Part shown: positions 52,175 to 54,948 of the stretch, piece after piece
Position numbering within the stretch: position 1 is the first letter of the stretch
Layout: every line of letters begins with the position of its first letter
DNA from: Pseudomonas shirazensis
GTDB taxonomy: Bacteria; Pseudomonadota; Gammaproteobacteria; Pseudomonadales; Pseudomonadaceae
Direction: 5' to 3'
Assembly: GCF_014268785.2 (NCBI RefSeq)
Contig: NZ_JABWRD020000006.1
Span: 1 to 54,948, forward strand
DNA length: 54,948 nucleotides
The notes under the pieces: generated by a model
Database searches by the model: none
What the model saw: only the letters and a program-made list of their open reading frames with translations
Told to the model about the DNA's origin: nothing
Position numbers and translations under genes: made by a program

Positions 52175-52786
52175 TCAGCCATCGTTGCGCGGCCGCGCCA
52201 TCTTGAACAGATTGCCCAGCTCGAAGTAATCCTGCGGGCCACCACCGCGCAGAATCGGCTCACCGGCAGCCGTGTCGTAGATGCCGTCCTTGAGCAGGTG
52301 CTCGGCGATGTGTACAGCCACCACTTCGCCAAGGATCAGCCAGCTGGGTACCAGTTCCTGATCGGCGCGCTTGAGCTGGATGATCTGGCTCACCTTGCAT
52401 TCGAACGCCACCGGGCTTTCGCCCACTCGCGGTACACCGACGATGCGCGATGCCGTCGGCGTCAGCCCGCTCAGGACAAACTCGTCGACATCGGCTGCAA
52501 CCGCAGCGCAGCTCTGGTTCATCTGCTCGGCCAACGGTCGGGTGGCCAGGTTCCAGACGAATTCGCCGGTCTGTTCGATGTTGTTCAGGCTGTCTTTGCG
52601 GCCAACACTGCAGAAGCCGATGATCGGCGGAATGTAGTTGAAGGCGTTGAAGAAGCTGTAGGGCGCCAGGTTGAGCCGGCCCTCGCTGTCGTGCGAGGAG
52701 ATCCAGCCAATCGGCCGCGGGCCGACGATGGCGTTGAAGGGATCGTGGGGCAGGCCGTGGCCTTTTGCAGGTTCGTAGTAGTACAT
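52175..52786 (-). CDS. Flavin reductase-like, FMN-binding split-barrel protein
   Basis: The 203-aa protein has the flavin reductase domain motifs FNAIVGPRPIGWISS, LNLAPYSFFNAFNY and NLATRPLAEQMNQSC. Such proteins reduce flavin with NAD(P)H or bind FMN directly. The C-terminus includes the ILGEVVAVHI strand and an LRGGGPQDYFE tail. The oxidative partner is unknown. Its stop codon abuts the stop of the convergent 77-aa gene. Confidence 0.85.
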   Translation of the reverse strand: MYYYEPAKGHGLPHDPFNAIVGPRPIGWISSHDSEGRLNLAPYSFFNAFNYIPPIIGFCSVGRKDSLNNIEQTGEFVWNLATRPLAEQMNQSCAAVAADVDEFVLSGLTPTASRIVGVPRVGESPVAFECKVSQIIQLKRADQELVPSWLILGEVVAVHIAEHLLKDGIYDTAAGEPILRGGGPQDYFELGNLFKMARPRNDG

Positions 52787-52856
52787 CTGATCAGGGCCGC
52801 TCTGGGATGGACAAGATGCCTAGTGTGCCGGTTCTGCGCGCTGCTGCAAATGATCA

Positions 52857-52875
52857 AGCCCGGCAAGGCCGGGCT
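52857..52875 (-). terminator. Hairpin after the tandem-repeat peptide gene
   Basis: AGCCCGGC/GCCGGGCT with a 3-base loop lies 18 bp past the stop. It is followed on the minus strand by TTGATCATTT, so the T-tract is interrupted. Confidence 0.5.
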
Positions 52876-52893
52876 GGGTGCTCGCAGCAGGGC

Positions 52894-53220
52894 TTAGCTG
52901 AAGCGATGACCTTTGGTGTTGTCGAAGCCGTCTTCTGCAAAGCGTGCGCCGTTGGTGCGGTCGAAGCCGTCTTCTGCAAAGCGTGCGCCGTTGGTGCGGT
53001 CGAAGCCGTCTTCTGCGAAGCGTGCACCGTTGGTGCGGTCGAAGCCGTCTTCTGCGAAGCGTGCACCGTTGGTGCGGTCAAAACCATCCTCTGCGTACGC
53101 TGCCGATTGAGCGCTGGCGGCAGCAAAGGAATGAGCACTGGTACGGTCGAAGCCATCTTCAGCGAAAGCGCCGGTAGCCAGGACGGAGAGGGCGACGGCG
53201 AGAATCAGTTTGTTTTTCAT
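52894..53220 (-). CDS. Secreted protein of tandem 13-residue EDGFDRT repeats, 108 aa
   Basis: A signal peptide (MKNKLILAVALSVLATGAFA, cleavage after AFA) leads a mature chain that begins EDGFDRT. After a 16-residue Ala/Ser-rich linker (SAHSFAAASAQSAAYA), five units follow: EDGFDRTNGARFA four times and EDGFDNTKGHRFS. EDGF thus occurs six times. GGAG precedes the ATG. I recall short repeat proteins of this kind in Pseudomonas, some annotated without evidence as phage infection protein. Each repeat junction (RFA/EDG) mimics the signal-peptidase site (AFA/EDG). It could be a multi-copy peptide precursor or metal-binding surface protein; function unknown. Confidence 0.75.
   Translation of the reverse strand: MKNKLILAVALSVLATGAFAEDGFDRTSAHSFAAASAQSAAYAEDGFDRTNGARFAEDGFDRTNGARFAEDGFDRTNGARFAEDGFDRTNGARFAEDGFDNTKGHRFS
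52921..53115. repeat. Five 39-bp tandem repeats in the repeat-peptide gene
   Basis: Units begin with GTCGAAGCCGTCTTCTGC at 52921, 52960, 52999 and 53038, and a diverged unit (GTCAAAACCATCCTCTGC) at 53077: an exact 39-bp period. Units 1-2 and 3-4 share silent differences (GCAAAGCGTGCGCC against GCGAAGCGTGCACC), suggesting duplication in steps. Confidence 0.9.
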
Positions 53221-53476
53221 GGCTGGTTGCTCCGGTAGGTTTCAGGTTGTTTTGTTTCCATGAATCAAATGCTACTCCGGTTAATTTGATTAAAAAGCGC
53301 AAAAATATGCACATTCGAATCGTATTAATCGATGTATATCTATGCGATTGGCACCGCTTGCAGGCTTGTGCCCGTGGCAGGTTTGAGTGATTGGTCAGCT
53401 TGTGCAGACTAGGTGTCTGAGATTAATGAGGAATTAACAGGCTGAAACTGGCGCGAAGACATTGAACGGTGAAAAT
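53221..53476 (-). promoter_or_regulatory. A+T-rich leader of the repeat-peptide gene
   Basis: A long gene-free region. Bases 53270-53345 are A+T-rich (for example TTAATTTGATTAAAAAGC and ATTAATCGATGTATATC). No consensus promoter could be fixed with confidence. The leader also holds AACAAAACAAC on the coding strand close to the start. The A+T content suits regulation by the TurA/MvaT family (inference). Confidence 0.4.
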
Positions 53477-53511
53477 GAAAAAGGGCACACCGATTACCGG
53501 TGCGCCCTTTC
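53477..53511 (-). terminator. Terminator of the kgtP-like gene
   Basis: On the minus strand AAAGGGCGCACCG, a 5-base loop, and CGGTGTGCCCTTTTTC form a 13-bp stem with one G-U pair and a T-run, 19 bp past the stop. Confidence 0.9.
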
Positions 53512-53529
53512 TGGATTGCCGCTGCGGGA

Positions 53530-54849
53530 TCAGTCAGTGGTGATCCGCGAATGGGTCTTGGTGTCTTTCATGGTTGCGTACACCAGCAAGGAGCAGGCGA
53601 TGCAGGCGGTGACGTACCAGTAGTAGCCGCTTTCCATGCCGGCGCTCTTGAACCACAGGGCGACGTATTCAGCGGTGCCGCCGAAGATCGATACAGTCAG
53701 CGCGTACGGCAGGCCAACGCCCAGCGCACGGATCTCGGTCGGGAACAACTCGGCTTTGACCACCGCGTTGATCGAGGTGTAGCCGCTGACGATGATCAGC
53801 GCCGCCATGATCAGGAAGAACGCGCCCCACCAGGTCTGGATGGTGTGCAGGGTGGTCAGAATCGGCACCGTGAAGATCGTCCCCAGTACGCCGAAGGCGA
53901 TCAGGATCGGGCGTCGGCCGATCTTGTCCGACAGCCCGCCTATCACGGGTTGCAGGCACATGAACAGGAACAACGTAGCGGCCGAGATGGTGGTCGAGTC
54001 GCTGATGCTCATGCCCACCGTGTTGACCAGGTACTTCTGCATGTAGGTGGTGTAGGTGTAGAAGGCCAGGGTGCCGCCCATGGTCAGGCCAACCACGGTA
54101 AGCAGCTCCTTGGGATGGCGCATCAGGGTGCGCATCAGGCTTTCTTTGGACTTCTCTTTCTTGGTGAACGACGCGGTTTCTTCCATACCGCGACGCAGGT
54201 ACAGCGCAACCACTGCACACAGCGCGCCGATCACGAACGGCACACGCCAGCCCCACGAGTACAGTTGCTCGGTGGTCAGGGTCTGCTGCAGAACGATCAA
54301 CACCGCCAGGGCAATCAACTGGCCGGAAATCAACGTCACGTACTGGAAGCTGGAGAAGAAGCCACGACGCTCCTTGCTGGCCATTTCGCTAAGGTAGGTA
54401 GCGGAGGTGCCGTATTCACCGCCTACCGACAGGCCCTGCAGCAAACGTGCAAGAACCAACAGGATGGGGGCCGCGACGCCGATGGTTTCATAACCTGGGG
54501 TCAGCGCAATCACCAGCGAACCTGCGCACATCAGCAGTACCGACGCCATCAGCGCCGCCTTGCGGCCCTTGCGGTCGGCGTAGATGCCCATCAACCAGCC
54601 GCCGATCGGGCGCATGAGGAAGCCCACGGCGAAGATCGCAGCGGTATTGAGCAATTGTGCAGTGGTGTCGCCGGCAGGGAAGAAGGCCTTGGCGAAGTAC
54701 AGCGAGAATGCGGCGTATACGTACCAGTCATACCACTCGACCATGTTGCCGATCGACCCGCTGAAGATCGACTTGAGGCGGCTGGCGGTGGTTTTTTCGG
54801 CGGCCGGCGCTGTGGCCGCCCCGGTTGGCAGGGAGGTGGCGTTATCCAT
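53530..54849 (-). CDS. kgtP: Alpha-ketoglutarate permease-like MHS transporter
   Basis: The 439-aa protein has 12 membrane segments and MHS motifs GNMVEWYDWYVYAAF (TM1), GIYADRKGRKAALM (loop 2-3) and RLLQGLSVGGEYGTSATYLSE. KgtP and its relatives import alpha-ketoglutarate or similar dicarboxylates with protons. It shares most motifs with the pcaT product at 31269, so a dicarboxylate substrate is likely but not certain. AAGG lies upstream of the ATG. The gene is intact within the window; its promoter region (54850 on) is only partly present. Confidence 0.85.
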   Translation of the reverse strand: MDNATSLPTGAATAPAAEKTTASRLKSIFSGSIGNMVEWYDWYVYAAFSLYFAKAFFPAGDTTAQLLNTAAIFAVGFLMRPIGGWLMGIYADRKGRKAALMASVLLMCAGSLVIALTPGYETIGVAAPILLVLARLLQGLSVGGEYGTSATYLSEMASKERRGFFSSFQYVTLISGQLIALAVLIVLQQTLTTEQLYSWGWRVPFVIGALCAVVALYLRRGMEETASFTKKEKSKESLMRTLMRHPKELLTVVGLTMGGTLAFYTYTTYMQKYLVNTVGMSISDSTTISAATLFLFMCLQPVIGGLSDKIGRRPILIAFGVLGTIFTVPILTTLHTIQTWWGAFFLIMAALIIVSGYTSINAVVKAELFPTEIRALGVGLPYALTVSIFGGTAEYVALWFKSAGMESGYYWYVTACIACSLLVYATMKDTKTHSRITTD

Positions 54850-54948
54850 CGGAGGTAACCTTCTCGTTGTTTTTGTGGAGCACGCCGGAGCGCTGCTTGA
54901 GAAGGGGTAGTGCAGGAGGTGTGCCAGTTAGAATTCTGGGGCTGCTTT

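Noticed and set aside
52921..53115. Possible CRISPR array
   Set aside because: The 39-bp units are directly adjacent without unique spacers and encode an in-frame 13-residue repeat.

Overview
This 55-kb window is chromosomal DNA of a Pseudomonas species, most likely of the P. putida group. The evidence is high GC with Pseudomonas codon use, an MvaT/TurA-type H-NS protein, TtgABC/TtgR with its operator, a PcaR-controlled beta-ketoadipate cluster, and a gene order from pyruvate kinase to the alpha-ketoglutarate permease that I recall (without checking) as resembling P. putida. I see no tRNA, rRNA, CRISPR array, insertion sequence or integrase.

Region 1 (1-6160, minus strand) is an accessory island. 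It holds two homologous proteins built from a shared ~290-residue module (one copy in one protein, two in the other), then an RHS/YD-repeat protein of 919 aa, then the first 20 codons of a second RHS piece that leaves the window. Upstream of each module gene is a 20-bp lux-box-like palindrome at nearly the same distance from a shared CATAC -10 element. This suggests control by a LuxR-type regulator encoded elsewhere. An 11-base G/C run lies just upstream of one box. This is the best candidate for a little-described system.

Region 2 (6200-24500) is mostly core: class I fumarase, a ferredoxin reductase, a secreted halovibrin-like protein, pyruvate kinase, a TPR lipoprotein, a PilZ protein, exonuclease I, the MvaT/TurA protein, PurU, a three-gene envelope operon (glycosyltransferase, deacetylase, flippase-like membrane protein), a dCache chemoreceptor with a sigma-28-like promoter, a HerA-like ATPase and a PiT phosphate transporter.

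Region 3 (25000-38200) is the protocatechuate/beta-ketoadipate cluster: pcaR, pcaK, CatIJ-type CoA transferase genes, pcaF, pcaT, pcaB, pcaD, pcaC, followed by a Mpo1-like gene, a LysR gene and an OprD/BenF-like porin. Together they cover uptake of aromatic acids and conversion of carboxymuconate to succinyl-CoA and acetyl-CoA; the ring-cleaving pcaGH genes are not here. PcaR boxes, Crc/Hfq-type A-rich motifs and a candidate divergent small RNA are visible.

Region 4 (38400-46700) is the solvent/antibiotic efflux operon ttgABC with divergent ttgR and its operator, plus a DHA2-type drug exporter.

Region 5 (46900-54948) holds oxaloacetate decarboxylase, a LysR regulator divergent from a ThDP-dependent decarboxylase, an AraC regulator, small conserved proteins, a flavin reductase, a secreted protein made of tandem 13-residue repeats, and an alpha-ketoglutarate permease-like transporter.
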